IMG/VR virus record: IMGVR_UViG_3300046798_000067
Location: 1-47,642 of that record
Reading direction: 5' to 3' (one strand)
DNA length: 47,642 nucleotides
Origin: a virus
The notes beneath the pieces were generated by a model. That model was given only the letters and a program-made list of their open reading frames with translations. It searched no databases and was not told where the DNA came from. Below are positions 38,708-46,525 of the stretch, one piece after another. Both the position numbers and the translations under genes were made by a program. Within the stretch, counting starts at the first letter, position 1; every line of letters starts with the position of its first letter.

Positions 38708-38795
38708 CGGGTGGAACCGAAGGTGAAACCCGCCCCTCCCCTGGGTTGGGCGAAGGAAGAGGATCGACCGATACGGGCGTTTACAGCCGCGGGTT

Positions 38796-38936
38796 ATGGT
38801 CGTCGCGTGCGCCTACTGTTTCGGGTCCCAAACGTTGGGTGCGCGGAAGTATCCCGAGTGCGGCGACTGTGGCAGTGCGCATTCCCCAGCACCCCCGGCT
38901 GGATCGCTTTCTGCCTTAGAAGCTGTGCGACGATAA
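38796..38936 (+). CDS. Zinc-ribbon microprotein, 46 aa
   Basis: ATG 38796 opens MVVACAYCFGSQTLGARKYP, then ECGDCGSAHSPAPP. Two CxxC pairs separated by 17 residues form a zinc-ribbon. Its stop overlaps the next ATG (TAATG). No strong ribosome site is seen. The coherent metal site argues for a real gene. Confidence 0.55.
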   Translation: MVVACAYCFGSQTLGARKYPECGDCGSAHSPAPPAGSLSALEAVRR

Positions 38937-39001
38937 TGAGTGATTGCATTGAGTGGCTGGTCTGTGTTGTAACGGAGCCTGCATGGGTGTGGCAACCCTG
39001 A
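38936..39001 (+). CDS. Possible 21-aa peptide
   Basis: ATG 38936 overlaps the upstream TAA. The peptide is MSDCIEWLVCVVTEPAWVW plus QP, hydrophobic and Trp-rich. A terminator-like hairpin follows. Only the overlap supports translation. Confidence 0.3.
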   Translation: MSDCIEWLVCVVTEPAWVWQP

Positions 39002-39025
39002 CTGTGCAAAAAAAGCATGGTCCAC

Positions 39026-39060
39026 AAACCCTCGGTCCCAACGCCGGGGGTTTTGTGTTT
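39026..39060 (+). terminator. Terminator-like hairpin
   Basis: AAACCCTCGG (39026-39035) pairs with CCGGGGGTTT (39044-39053) as a 10-bp stem with one G-U pair and an 8-base loop, followed by TTGTGTTT. It would end transcription from terS and the microproteins. Confidence 0.6.
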
Positions 39061-39074
39061 CTAGGAGACTAACG

Positions 39075-39239
39075 ATGTCGAAAGAGATGCATCAGCTCCG
39101 GGAAGACCTCAGGATCAACCGCCAGCACGACCCCGACGTCGGCATTCGCCGCCTAGTGGTGGAGAAGCGGGAATCTGCCATCAGCAAAGACCCCGATACA
39201 ATTCAGCGCCCCGATCAGGACGATGAGCCCGAGGAGTAA
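39075..39239 (+). CDS. Hypothetical protein, 54 aa
   Basis: ATG 39075 follows TAGGAG. The peptide (MSKEMHQLREDLRINRQHDP, then acidic end RPDQDDEPEE) is charged and soluble. Its 3' half overlaps a convincing minus-strand membrane gene, so one of the two may not be used, or the locus is read both ways. Confidence 0.5.
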   Translation: MSKEMHQLREDLRINRQHDPDVGIRRLVVEKRESAISKDPDTIQRPDQDDEPEE

Positions 39240-39362
39240 GCCGATCAGGTTGATGACCGGGGGCGGGGGAGTCCAGAAGACCTTCAGCAGCTCCTGTATG
39301 ACGTACCAGACGATTACGGCCACGATCACGTACACGATGAGCACGAGCAAACACTCCAACAT
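39153..39362 (-). CDS. Two-span membrane protein, 69 aa
   Basis: ATG 39362 follows AAGGAGGTG, the best ribosome site in the window. Two spans (LLVLIVYVIVAVIVWYVI and LIGLLLGLIVLIGALNCIG) flank PPPP. It is read against the late genes. Possible roles are superinfection exclusion or holin regulation (inference). Confidence 0.6.
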   Translation of the reverse strand: MLECLLVLIVYVIVAVIVWYVIQELLKVFWTPPPPVINLIGLLLGLIVLIGALNCIGVFADGRFPLLHH

Positions 39363-39474
39363 CCGACACCTCCTTCAGGGGGTTCCTGACCTCCGTTCCT
39401 AGCCACTCGGTGATGTACCAAACGGTGAGCACGATATCACAGTACAAGCCCAGGCCGCGGAGCGCATCGAGCAT
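39181..39474 (-). CDS. Minus-strand protein overlapping the membrane gene
   Basis: ATG 39474 follows GGAGGAGG. The first 37 residues (MLDALRGLGLYCDIVLTVWY, then ITEWLGTEVRNPLKEVSD) look coding and include a short hydrophobic segment. The rest runs over the next gene in another frame and is Arg-rich, so the true product may end earlier through an unseen frameshift or may simply overlap. Confidence 0.4.
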   Translation of the reverse strand: MLDALRGLGLYCDIVLTVWYITEWLGTEVRNPLKEVSDVGVFARAHRVRDRGRNRLVRHTGAAEGLLDSPAPGHQPDRLTPRAHRPDRGAELYRGLC

Positions 39475-39521
39475 GGCGCTGTCCTCCTCCAACGGGTAAA
39501 ACCAAAAAAACGAGGAACGCC

Positions 39522-39566
39522 GTGGCTGAAGTAACATTCGCCCCGCCATGGCTCCCTAGTATATAA
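39522..39566 (+). CDS. Possible leader peptide, 14 aa
   Basis: GTG 39522 with GAGG before it gives MAEVTFAPPWLPSI if GTG is read as Met. Its first bases, TGGCTGAAG, recur at the next two gene starts (39575 and 39784). It could be a translated leader. Very short, so uncertain. Confidence 0.3.
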   Translation: MAEVTFAPPWLPSI

Positions 39567-39574
39567 GAGCCGCG

Positions 39575-39784
39575 ATGGCTGAAGGCGTAAAAGCGAAGAG
39601 CCCGTGGGATGATCCTCGGGTGAATCGTCCCGTAGGCCCGACGGATCTCGGTTCCTGTGACTTCTACGAAAAGCGTATCGTGAACGGGAAGACCATAATC
39701 TTCCGCTGCGTGAAGCCATACGGCCACAATTCGGAGGAGCTCCACAGCCAGCTCAACACTCATCATCTCGGTCCGGAGGCCTAG
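39575..39784 (+). CDS. Small protein before the large terminase, 69 aa
   Basis: Begins MAEGVKAKSPWDDPRVNRPV, with a Cys/His pattern later (GSCDFYEKRIVNG, FRCVKPYGHNSEELHSQ). There is no ribosome site, but TATATAAG lies 10 bases ahead, so it may start a leaderless message. Its first codons match those of terL, and its stop overlaps the terL GTG. Confidence 0.5.
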   Translation: MAEGVKAKSPWDDPRVNRPVGPTDLGSCDFYEKRIVNGKTIIFRCVKPYGHNSEELHSQLNTHHLGPEA

Positions 39785-41340
39785 TGGCTGAAGGCGTAAC
39801 CTTAACCGAGGAACAGCGGCTCCCCATCCGCGAGCTCTGCCTGAAATCCACGTACGCGTTTGCGAAGTTCGTCTGCGATTTCCCCGACCTCGACGGCGAC
39901 TTCCACGGCATGATGTGCCGCTGGATCGAGAAGCCCACGCGCCTAAAGCTCGGCCTCGCTCCGAGATCTCATTTCAAGTCGCATGTGTGGACCATGGCCG
40001 ATAAGTTAAGGCGCGTCACGGTCGATCCGAACCTCCGTGTCTGCATCACGAACGAGGTGCTGGAGAACTCGATCAAGTTCATCAGTGTCATGCAGTCGAT
40101 CGTGCAGAACCCGATCTACAAGTGGCTGTTCCCCGAGAACGTCCCGGACCCGCTGAAAGTTAGGTGGAACCAGACTCAGCTCGAATTAAAGCGGCCTCGG
40201 AAGCACCCCCAGCCTACGGTCGAGGTATTCGGAGTCGGCGGCACCCCGACCTCCAACCACTACGACATCATCGTGAACGACGACCTCGCAACCAATAAAG
40301 CCCGTGAGTCTCCGGTTGTCATGGAAGACGCGATCCAGCAGCGCCAACTCGCCTGGTCCCTCATGGTCGACCCGACGACTTCAGAGGTGCACGACATCGG
40401 TACCCGCTGGCATCCGCAGGACGTCCATGACTGGGTCCTCAAGAACGTCAAGGAAGTGGACTTCCTGAAGCTGTCCGTATGGAGAGAGCCGGGCATCCCC
40501 TGGTTCCCGAAGCGCTTCCCCCCGCACGTTCTCGAACAGATCCGCCTCGAGCAGGGAGCCGTTCTCTGGAGCCTCAACTACCTGAACGAACCGATCGGAG
40601 AAGGAGTCTCCGACTTCAACATCAATCTCCTGAACAAGTACACGCTCATCCAGAACGAGAAAGGCGAAGATGTCATCAGGCTCGAAAAGAAAGTCGGATC
40701 GGAAACCAAAACCCGTAGCGTCCTCGCAGCCGACTGCCTCAAGTTCCAGCTCATTGATGCTGGACTTTCCCCCGAATCGAGAGACGCAAGAACGGCAAAC
40801 GTTGTCGTGGCGCTTTGTCCGCCCGAATCTAATGAGCCCTTCGACATCGTCGTCCTCGAATCGAGTGCCGTCAAAGCCGGACCCGCTGGAGTCATAAGCG
40901 CCGCCAAGGAAGTCTACGACCGCTGGGACCCGTTCAGCGCAAGCATCGAAGTCTTCGGAGGCCACGTCGTTTTCTTCAACTGGCTCCAGCGCGAATACCC
41001 GACCATGCGCCTCCGAAAACTCCCGACCGATACGAAGAAATCCAAGGACACGCGCATCCGCGAGTTCTACCCGTTCATCGAGCAGGGCCGCGTCTACGTC
41101 CACCGAAAGACCAGCATGGACCTGGTGGACGAGATGGCCGCTTACCCGAACGGCAAGACGGTGGATCTCCTCGATGCCTTGGCCTATGCGCCGAAGGTCT
41201 GGGTTCCGCCTGCGGCGAAAGACGAGAAGAAGAAGCGGCCCGCGGGCGTCTCCGACTTCGACCTAGCCGACAATCTCGAAGATGAGAATTTCGTTGGACC
41301 AGGCGGCAACCAGGGCCGGTCCGCTTTTACAGGCTATTAA
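39784..41340 (+). CDS. terL: Terminase large subunit
   Basis: This 518-residue packaging ATPase and nuclease has a deviant Walker A, APRSHFKS (59-66), and Walker B, YDIIVNDD (160-167), followed by GTRWHPQD as the coupling region. The nuclease half shows LIDAG and, near the end, VDLLDALAYAPKVW (460-473), the usual last acidic motif. GTG 39784 follows GGAGG and overlaps the upstream stop. It moves DNA into the head through the portal encoded at 42262. Confidence 0.9.
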   Translation: MAEGVTLTEEQRLPIRELCLKSTYAFAKFVCDFPDLDGDFHGMMCRWIEKPTRLKLGLAPRSHFKSHVWTMADKLRRVTVDPNLRVCITNEVLENSIKFISVMQSIVQNPIYKWLFPENVPDPLKVRWNQTQLELKRPRKHPQPTVEVFGVGGTPTSNHYDIIVNDDLATNKARESPVVMEDAIQQRQLAWSLMVDPTTSEVHDIGTRWHPQDVHDWVLKNVKEVDFLKLSVWREPGIPWFPKRFPPHVLEQIRLEQGAVLWSLNYLNEPIGEGVSDFNINLLNKYTLIQNEKGEDVIRLEKKVGSETKTRSVLAADCLKFQLIDAGLSPESRDARTANVVVALCPPESNEPFDIVVLESSAVKAGPAGVISAAKEVYDRWDPFSASIEVFGGHVVFFNWLQREYPTMRLRKLPTDTKKSKDTRIREFYPFIEQGRVYVHRKTSMDLVDEMAAYPNGKTVDLLDALAYAPKVWVPPAAKDEKKKRPAGVSDFDLADNLEDENFVGPGGNQGRSAFTGY

Positions 41341-41373
41341 GGAAATCCCTACGCCCTCAACGCTCCCTCGTAA

Positions 41374-41389
41374 GTATCCTTTCTGATAC
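41374..41389. promoter_or_regulatory. Dyad GTATC-N6-GATAC, copy 2
   Basis: Perfect arms around CTTTCT, ending 9 bases before GTG 41399. It takes the place where a ribosome site would lie, so it could control translation as a hairpin or be a DNA operator. Confidence 0.6.
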
Positions 41390-41398
41390 ACGGGTAGT

Positions 41399-42199
41399 GT
41401 GAGGCGTGTAAGCCTTGTCGTTATTGGATTAACAGCACTCCTGTCTCTCGGTTGCGAAAACGTCCAGCCGACGAGCCAAGCGACCGAACAAGTTTGCACT
41501 CCGCGCCCCGTCTCCGTCTCTCTCGTAAATAGCTGGCCCCTCATCGACGCCGAGTCCTACGCCACCGACCAGGAGCGCGCCTGCGCTTCGATGGTCTACT
41601 ACGAGATGTTCCCGTGGGCGGTGAGAACGGCAGAGTGCGACGAGGCCCACCCGACGTTCTGTACGAATGCGTACCGTCACGAGCGCCGCCTCCACCTGAA
41701 GGCGATGTCCGCTCACAAGATCAAGACCGTCTGGTCTCCGGAGAACTTCAACGCCTACGGACCGAAGCAGTGGACGGACTTCCAGTTTCGGGACTTCATC
41801 CGGGACTTCAAGGAAGACGCCGAAGACGTCGGGCTAGAGTGGGTGATGATGTCGATCGGCGGAGAGCCCTGGGCCTGGAACTACGACAGCGCCCGCACCC
41901 GTGCGGAGATCGTCCGGGCCGAATGGCCGGGACTCCTCGTCATGGCAGACGCCGGAGCCAACGAAGCAACGGGCCGTCCCTACTTCGAGGGCCTCCAGTA
42001 CGATCTCCTCGAGGTCCACCCGTGCTCGATCGAGCAAACGTACCGCTCTCTCCGCCACTCCGGAAACATCCTGACTGTCACGGACTGTGGTCCGGTGCTG
42101 GTGCCCGAGCAGCCGACTCGGTCGGACCTCGAATTGGAGGCCGTTCGCTCCGGCGTTCCCCTCCTCTTTTACGGCTTCCAGCTAGACTCGCTTTCCTAG
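41399..42199 (+). CDS. Lipoprotein with glycosidase-like barrel, cargo gene
   Basis: This 266-residue protein begins with a lipoprotein-type signal (VVIGLTALLSLGC, Cys near 19). The mature part resembles a TIM-barrel glycoside hydrolase or lyase: VWSPENFNAYGPKQW, EWVMMSIGGEPWAWN, LLVMADAGANEATG and LEVHPCSIEQTYR, with Glu in GGEP as a possible acid. It stands between terminase and portal, where packaging genes are normally adjacent, so it is an added gene. It may alter the host surface or block other phages. The enzyme call is tentative. Confidence 0.5.
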   Translation: MRRVSLVVIGLTALLSLGCENVQPTSQATEQVCTPRPVSVSLVNSWPLIDAESYATDQERACASMVYYEMFPWAVRTAECDEAHPTFCTNAYRHERRLHLKAMSAHKIKTVWSPENFNAYGPKQWTDFQFRDFIRDFKEDAEDVGLEWVMMSIGGEPWAWNYDSARTRAEIVRAEWPGLLVMADAGANEATGRPYFEGLQYDLLEVHPCSIEQTYRSLRHSGNILTVTDCGPVLVPEQPTRSDLELEAVRSGVPLLFYGFQLDSLS

Positions 42200-42212
42200 T
42201 GGCGGCGAATGC

Positions 42213-42237
42213 CGCGTGGGAAGGCTTTCCCACCGCG
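42213..42237 (+). other. Strong hairpin before the portal gene
   Basis: GTGGGAA (42216-42222) pairs with TTCCCAC (42227-42233) over a GGCT loop, and CGC pairs with GCG beyond a single bulged C, giving ten pairs. No T-tract follows, so it may protect or separate messages rather than end them. It abuts the GTATC dyad. Confidence 0.55.
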
Positions 42238-42252
42238 TATCCAATCTGATAC
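42237..42252. promoter_or_regulatory. Dyad GTATC-N6-GATAC, copy 3
   Basis: Perfect arms around CAATCT, ending 9 bases before GTG 42262, the same spacing as copy 2. CGGAGG lies between it and the start. Confidence 0.6.
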
Positions 42253-42261
42253 ACCGGAGGC

Positions 42262-44262
42262 GTGGCACGTAAACGCGGCCTCGAAGGCCTGCCCCCGTCC
42301 GATCCAGAGAATCCTGACGAAGTCCCGGCCGGGCCGGAACGCGTAGCCCCAGGCACCGGCACCCCGAAACCAGCGATAGCGGTCACCCTGACCGAAGAAG
42401 AAGTTCAGATTCTCGCTGAGGAATTCTCAACCGAGATCGAGCTTCAGCACGCGGCGCAGGAACCGAACCGGCAGGACTGGGAGAAATGGCTCCGCCTCTA
42501 TCGGGCGCAACCGAACTTCCAGGTCAAGACCTATCCGCTCCAGTCTTCGTCGAACGTCGTCGTTGCCTTGTCCGCGATCTACACGGATCAAGTCGTTGCG
42601 CGGATCATGCAATCGATCTTCCAGCCGGAGCCCCTCTGGGTCGTCTCCGAGCTGAACCGAAGAACCGCTGCCGCGGCGAAGCCTTACGAGCGCTGGCTCG
42701 ACTGGAACAGGAAGAATACCTGGGACGAGTACCGCTGCATCAAGCCCTTCGTCCAGGATGTCGTGAAGCTCGGGACGGGCATCGTCTACAACGACTGGCG
42801 AAGCGAAACCATCTATCGCTACGACGACAAGACGAGGACCACGGTCGAGTCGGGGTTCCGTCGCGGACCGAGGCCGGCTTGGGTGCCGAGGGAAGATTTC
42901 CTCCTCCCGATCGGATTCAACGACATCCAGCAAGCTCCGTGGTGCGCGCACCGGATCTGGTGCTCCTGGGATATGATGGAGCGCTGGGCGCACCAGAACA
43001 TCATCGACCGGACCCAGTTCGCAAAACTGAAAGGCCATTCCGACGACGAGAGCCAGCTCCGCCTCGAGCGCCGCGCGAACCACGAGCGGATGGCGGACGG
43101 AAGCTCCGACGATCGGTTCGGGATCTGGTCCCCCTGGTACGTCTGGTTCAACCGGGACTTAGACCGAGACGGCTGGCCCGAGTGCTACGTCATGCTCCTC
43201 CACACCGGGGAGAAGGCAGTGCTCCGGCTCCAATCGAACCCGTCCCCTTCGGCGACTCGCCCCTACGTTTCCGCACGCTTCATCGAGGTGGAGGGGGAGT
43301 TCGACGGCATCGGCATCCCCGAACAGGTCGAGTCCCTCCAAGAAGAAGCGACGACGATTCACAATCAGCGAAGAGATCGCTCGCACCTAGCCAACATCGT
43401 CATGTACAAGGGGTCGGCGACCGGGAACCTCCCGAACACAATTCGTCCCGAATCTGGGAAAGTCATCAAGGTTCTCGACCCGAAGGACCTTCAGGAGTTC
43501 CACCCGTCATCGAACGTTTCCGAACAAGTCTTCGAGGAAGAATCCGTCACTCGGCTAGCGGAGCTTCGCGTCGGGCTGAACGACCCGGGCCTCGGGAAAG
43601 CTACGAGTCCGGTCGGGCGCGCGGCGGCTACGACGATGATGGCGCTCATGCAGGAGGGCACACGCAGGTTCGACTTGAACGTCTCGGACATCCGGACGGC
43701 CCTCAACGAGCAGGGTCATCAGATCACGGAGGCTTGGCAAGTCTATGGACTCCCGGAGCCCGACGAATCTGGATCGCCAGAGCAAGTACTGGACGAAGAT
43801 GATGCAGCCATCGTTCGAGAGCTACTGTCGATGCCCGTCAATCTCCGAGGACTCATTGCCATCCAGATCAACATATCCACCGCGGCGATCAACAAAGAGG
43901 TGGAAAAGCAGTCGAACATCCAGCTGTACCAAATCGTACAAGGCTACATGCAACAGGTTCTGCAACTATCAATGGCGGTTGCGAACCCGCAGATTCCTCC
44001 CCCGATCAAAGACTTAATCGTCCACGGGGTCGAGGGACTCGACAAGCTCCTGAAGCGAATCTTCCAGGCGCACAACGCTTTCGACCTGGAGACCGTACTC
44101 GTCGGAGACATCTTCGGCGAGATGGCGATGCAGGTGCAGCAGCAGCCGATGCTGCCGGGTCCGCAGGGACAGATGCCGGGCCAGCAGCAAGCGGCAGCAG
44201 CGGCAGGGCAGCAAGGCGTTAGTCCGCTCATCGAGGCCCTTCACAAGGGCCAGATGCAATGA
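42262..44262 (+). CDS. Portal protein
   Basis: This 666-residue protein forms the ring through which DNA enters the head. The long helical and beta order (WEKWLRLYRAQPNFQVKTYP, SIFQPEPLWVVSELNRR, VQDVVKLGTGIVYNDW, FIEVEGEFDGIGIPEQVESL) fits portals of short-tailed phages. The end is Gln/Ala-rich (GQMPGQQQAAAAAGQQG), as in some portal barrels. GTG 42262 follows CGGAGG. The stop overlaps the next ATG. Confidence 0.8.
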   Translation: MARKRGLEGLPPSDPENPDEVPAGPERVAPGTGTPKPAIAVTLTEEEVQILAEEFSTEIELQHAAQEPNRQDWEKWLRLYRAQPNFQVKTYPLQSSSNVVVALSAIYTDQVVARIMQSIFQPEPLWVVSELNRRTAAAAKPYERWLDWNRKNTWDEYRCIKPFVQDVVKLGTGIVYNDWRSETIYRYDDKTRTTVESGFRRGPRPAWVPREDFLLPIGFNDIQQAPWCAHRIWCSWDMMERWAHQNIIDRTQFAKLKGHSDDESQLRLERRANHERMADGSSDDRFGIWSPWYVWFNRDLDRDGWPECYVMLLHTGEKAVLRLQSNPSPSATRPYVSARFIEVEGEFDGIGIPEQVESLQEEATTIHNQRRDRSHLANIVMYKGSATGNLPNTIRPESGKVIKVLDPKDLQEFHPSSNVSEQVFEEESVTRLAELRVGLNDPGLGKATSPVGRAAATTMMALMQEGTRRFDLNVSDIRTALNEQGHQITEAWQVYGLPEPDESGSPEQVLDEDDAAIVRELLSMPVNLRGLIAIQINISTAAINKEVEKQSNIQLYQIVQGYMQQVLQLSMAVANPQIPPPIKDLIVHGVEGLDKLLKRIFQAHNAFDLETVLVGDIFGEMAMQVQQQPMLPGPQGQMPGQQQAAAAAGQQGVSPLIEALHKGQMQ

Positions 44263-44510
44263 TCGGGAACAAGCGTCTCGATAGCCCGCTCGACTACCGC
44301 GAGCTCTGGCTGCAGCTAGCCGCTCGCGTCGAGGAACTGTCCGCCAAGGCAGCAACCGACGCGATGAACGACGACGACGAAGTCAGCATCCGTAAGAAGC
44401 AGGGGGCGTATCGATTCGGATACACTATCCTGTCCGAGATGGATCGAATGGTGGAAGAAGCCCGCGCGCAGTTCGGCCCGCTACGACAATCCCGCACGGG
44501 TCTAGCTTGA
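44259..44510 (+). CDS. Small helical protein after the portal, 83 aa
   Basis: ATG overlaps the portal stop. Helical and acidic (LWLQLAARVEELSAKAATDA, then GYTILSEMDRMVEEARAQFG). It might help portal or scaffold assembly. It contains dyad copy 4 within its frame. Confidence 0.65.
   Translation: MIGNKRLDSPLDYRELWLQLAARVEELSAKAATDAMNDDDEVSIRKKQGAYRFGYTILSEMDRMVEEARAQFGPLRQSRTGLA
44408..44423. promoter_or_regulatory. Dyad GTATC-N6-GATAC, copy 4 (inside a gene)
   Basis: Perfect arms around GATTCG, within the frame of the small gene at 44259 and not next to a start codon. It may be chance or may serve the region upstream of the scaffold gene. Confidence 0.35.
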
Positions 44511-44536
44511 CATTGTTGTACAGCGACCGCTAGAAA
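44507..44536 (+). promoter_or_regulatory. Candidate sigma-70 promoter before scaffold gene
   Basis: TTGACA (44507-44512) and TAGAAA (44531-44536) are 18 bases apart. Transcription would begin near 44543, so dyad copy 5 would lie in the first bases of the message. Confidence 0.45.
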
Positions 44537-44547
44537 CGCATAGGCAT

Positions 44548-44563
44548 GTATCCAATTCGATAC
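44548..44563. promoter_or_regulatory. Dyad GTATC-N6-GATAC, copy 5
   Basis: Perfect arms around CAATTC, ending 20 bases before ATG 44584. CGGAGG lies between. Downstream of a candidate promoter, so it could be an operator or a 5' hairpin. Confidence 0.6.
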
Positions 44564-44583
44564 TCGACGGAGGCCACGCGCTA

Positions 44584-45453
44584 ATGGCAGACGGCGACAT
44601 CGCTCCGGAGCGGACACCCGCCCCGAAGCCGACAGCACCAGACCCCGAAATGACTCGGCTCCGTGCCGAGGCTCAAGAAGCCGCCGCACTTCGCGGGCAG
44701 CTGAATCAGGTAGCCGAGATGGTTCAGTCCGGCCGCTTGATCCTGAAGCAGCCCGAAGCCCCGAAGGCCGCAGAGCCGGAAGACGATTCCGCGCTCATCG
44801 ACCGACGGGAACTGAAGCGGGCGGTGGACGAGATCAAGACGACCGCGGCGAACGTGATCGTCGAGACGGCCACTCACAGTGCCCGCCAGATGCGCGTTCT
44901 CGCCAAAGATTCCATGCGGGGCCGCCTGAAGAACTTCGACAAGTACGAGAGCGAGATCGACGCCCTCCTAGAGAAGATTCCTGATCCGCGCGTAGCGGCC
45001 TCTCCCGAGACGATTGCCCAGGTGCACAAGATTGTCCGGGCCAATCATATCGAAGACGAGATGGCTGACACGCTCGCCGAGAAGAAAACCGAGTGGGAAT
45101 CGGAACTCTCGGCCAAGGGCTGGACCAGGGACGAGATTGCCGAAGAGGTCGATGACCGCGCCGAGGCGCTACGGGAAGACGCGGTCGAGGCGGTGGGTGC
45201 GGGGCGGGGTGAGCGAGAGGGCTCCCGACAAGCGCGGCCAGTAGCCCGGTCAGCCGGGGTAGCGCCTGCGGGCAACGCCTCGGGAGCCCGTCTTGCCTCG
45301 AGCCGTCAACGAGCCGCCGTACCTCCTCTGAGCCGCGACGAGCGCGTCATGGCCGATCAGTTCGGCATCGCGAGCGCCGAGGAATACCGCCGTTACGGAG
45401 ACCCGAATTACCGCCACGATTCACTAGGCTTCAAGGGAAGGAAGAGGATCTGA
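44584..45453 (+). CDS. Scaffolding protein, putative
   Basis: This 289-residue protein is charged and helical, as capsid scaffolds are: MTRLRAEAQEAAALRGQLNQ coiled coil, EIDALLEKIPDPRVAASPET middle, long acidic helices, an Arg/Ala/Gly-rich flexible part (about 205-245), and a basic end (YRHDSLGFKGRKRI) suited to bind the inside of the capsid protein. Its place between portal and capsid genes is the usual one. Confidence 0.65.
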   Translation: MADGDIAPERTPAPKPTAPDPEMTRLRAEAQEAAALRGQLNQVAEMVQSGRLILKQPEAPKAAEPEDDSALIDRRELKRAVDEIKTTAANVIVETATHSARQMRVLAKDSMRGRLKNFDKYESEIDALLEKIPDPRVAASPETIAQVHKIVRANHIEDEMADTLAEKKTEWESELSAKGWTRDEIAEEVDDRAEALREDAVEAVGAGRGEREGSRQARPVARSAGVAPAGNASGARLASSRQRAAVPPLSRDERVMADQFGIASAEEYRRYGDPNYRHDSLGFKGRKRI

Positions 45454-45458
45454 CGGCA

Positions 45459-45953
45459 ATGGGAATCATGGTGACGAAGGACGAGGCGGACAAGCGACTC
45501 GAAGGCATGAAGGCCGAACGGCAGAAGATCGTTTCCTCCGGCCGCTCGGAACGCTCGATCACGGAAGAGCTCGTCGCCCGCGAAACCGAGCTTTCCCGCA
45601 CTGCGATCCACAATCCGAATCCCAGAAAATCGTACCGGCTCGCCAACAAAGACCAGAAGGGCCGCATCGGAATACTGAAGGGCCTCGGCTACAAGCCGAC
45701 TGACCCGAAGGACAAGGCGCAGCTCGTCACCGGAGAAGAAGTCGACGGGGCACAGACCCACGGCGACCTCATGCTCATGGAGACCCCAGTCGAGAACTAC
45801 GAGCGCCGCCGCGGACTCCGCATGAAGCGCCAGGCCGCCATTGCGGAAGAGCACGCCGAGGCGAGCCAAGAGACAATCAACCAGATCGCTCGGGACGGTG
45901 GTCTCGTCGGTCCTCATCAAGAAGCCGCTTTCGACGACAGTCGAGACGGCTAG
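45459..45953 (+). CDS. Hypothetical protein in head operon, 164 aa
   Basis: ATG follows AAGAGGA. Charged helical protein with an N-terminal half rich in Glu and Arg (KRLEGMKAERQKIVSSGRSE), a loop NPNPRKSYRL, and MLMETPVENYERRRGL later. It lies between scaffold and head protein genes. Possibly a second assembly factor. No family recognised. Confidence 0.55.
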   Translation: MGIMVTKDEADKRLEGMKAERQKIVSSGRSERSITEELVARETELSRTAIHNPNPRKSYRLANKDQKGRIGILKGLGYKPTDPKDKAQLVTGEEVDGAQTHGDLMLMETPVENYERRRGLRMKRQAAIAEEHAEASQETINQIARDGGLVGPHQEAAFDDSRDG

Positions 45954-45974
45954 AGAAGGCTAGGAGGCCCTCAA

Positions 45975-46484
45975 GTGGCAAAGACGGTTAGCAAGGATAT
46001 CTGCGAATTCGTACAGTCGCAGGCAAATGCCCCCGAGTACGTGGCCGTTGGCCTGGAGGCCGCTTCGCAGACCTTCAAGGACGGCGGTACGGTGGTGAAT
46101 GCGGTAGCCGGTTACATCACCGACTGCGGCTCGGACACCCCCGGAACCATTCTCGGAGTCCCGGCACAGGACGCCAACAACTCGACCGCGGGAGCCTACT
46201 CGACGACCGTGACGCTCGCGAATACCACGAATGTGTTCGCGGCGAACGTGCTCGAAAGCTCGCTTGCGGACCACGTCCTGGTTGCCTCGGATATCTTCTC
46301 GACGATGGCAATCCAGCGGGATACCTCGAACAACAGGCTCTTCCTGAACGCCTCGACGAAGGCCGGTACTTCCTGCCGGGTCTTCACCCTCGGGGTCGCT
46401 CAGAACACGGACATCGGGGACACGAACGGGCGGCTGCTCTTCGTATTCCTCCCGAACTTCTGTCAGTCGCTCGGTACCTCGTAA
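45975..46484 (+). CDS. Capsid decoration-type protein, 169 aa
   Basis: GTG 45975 follows AGGAGG. Beta-rich protein with few charges (NAVAGYITDCGSDTPGTILG, then VPAQDANNSTAGAYSTTVTL) like head decoration proteins encoded before the major capsid gene. It resembles in style the protein at 283 downstream of the capsid gene. Role inferred. Confidence 0.55.
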   Translation: MAKTVSKDICEFVQSQANAPEYVAVGLEAASQTFKDGGTVVNAVAGYITDCGSDTPGTILGVPAQDANNSTAGAYSTTVTLANTTNVFAANVLESSLADHVLVASDIFSTMAIQRDTSNNRLFLNASTKAGTSCRVFTLGVAQNTDIGDTNGRLLFVFLPNFCQSLGTS

Positions 46485-46525
46485 GAGGCCGACCCGGAAT
46501 CGAACCAACAGCGTAGGAGAAAACA

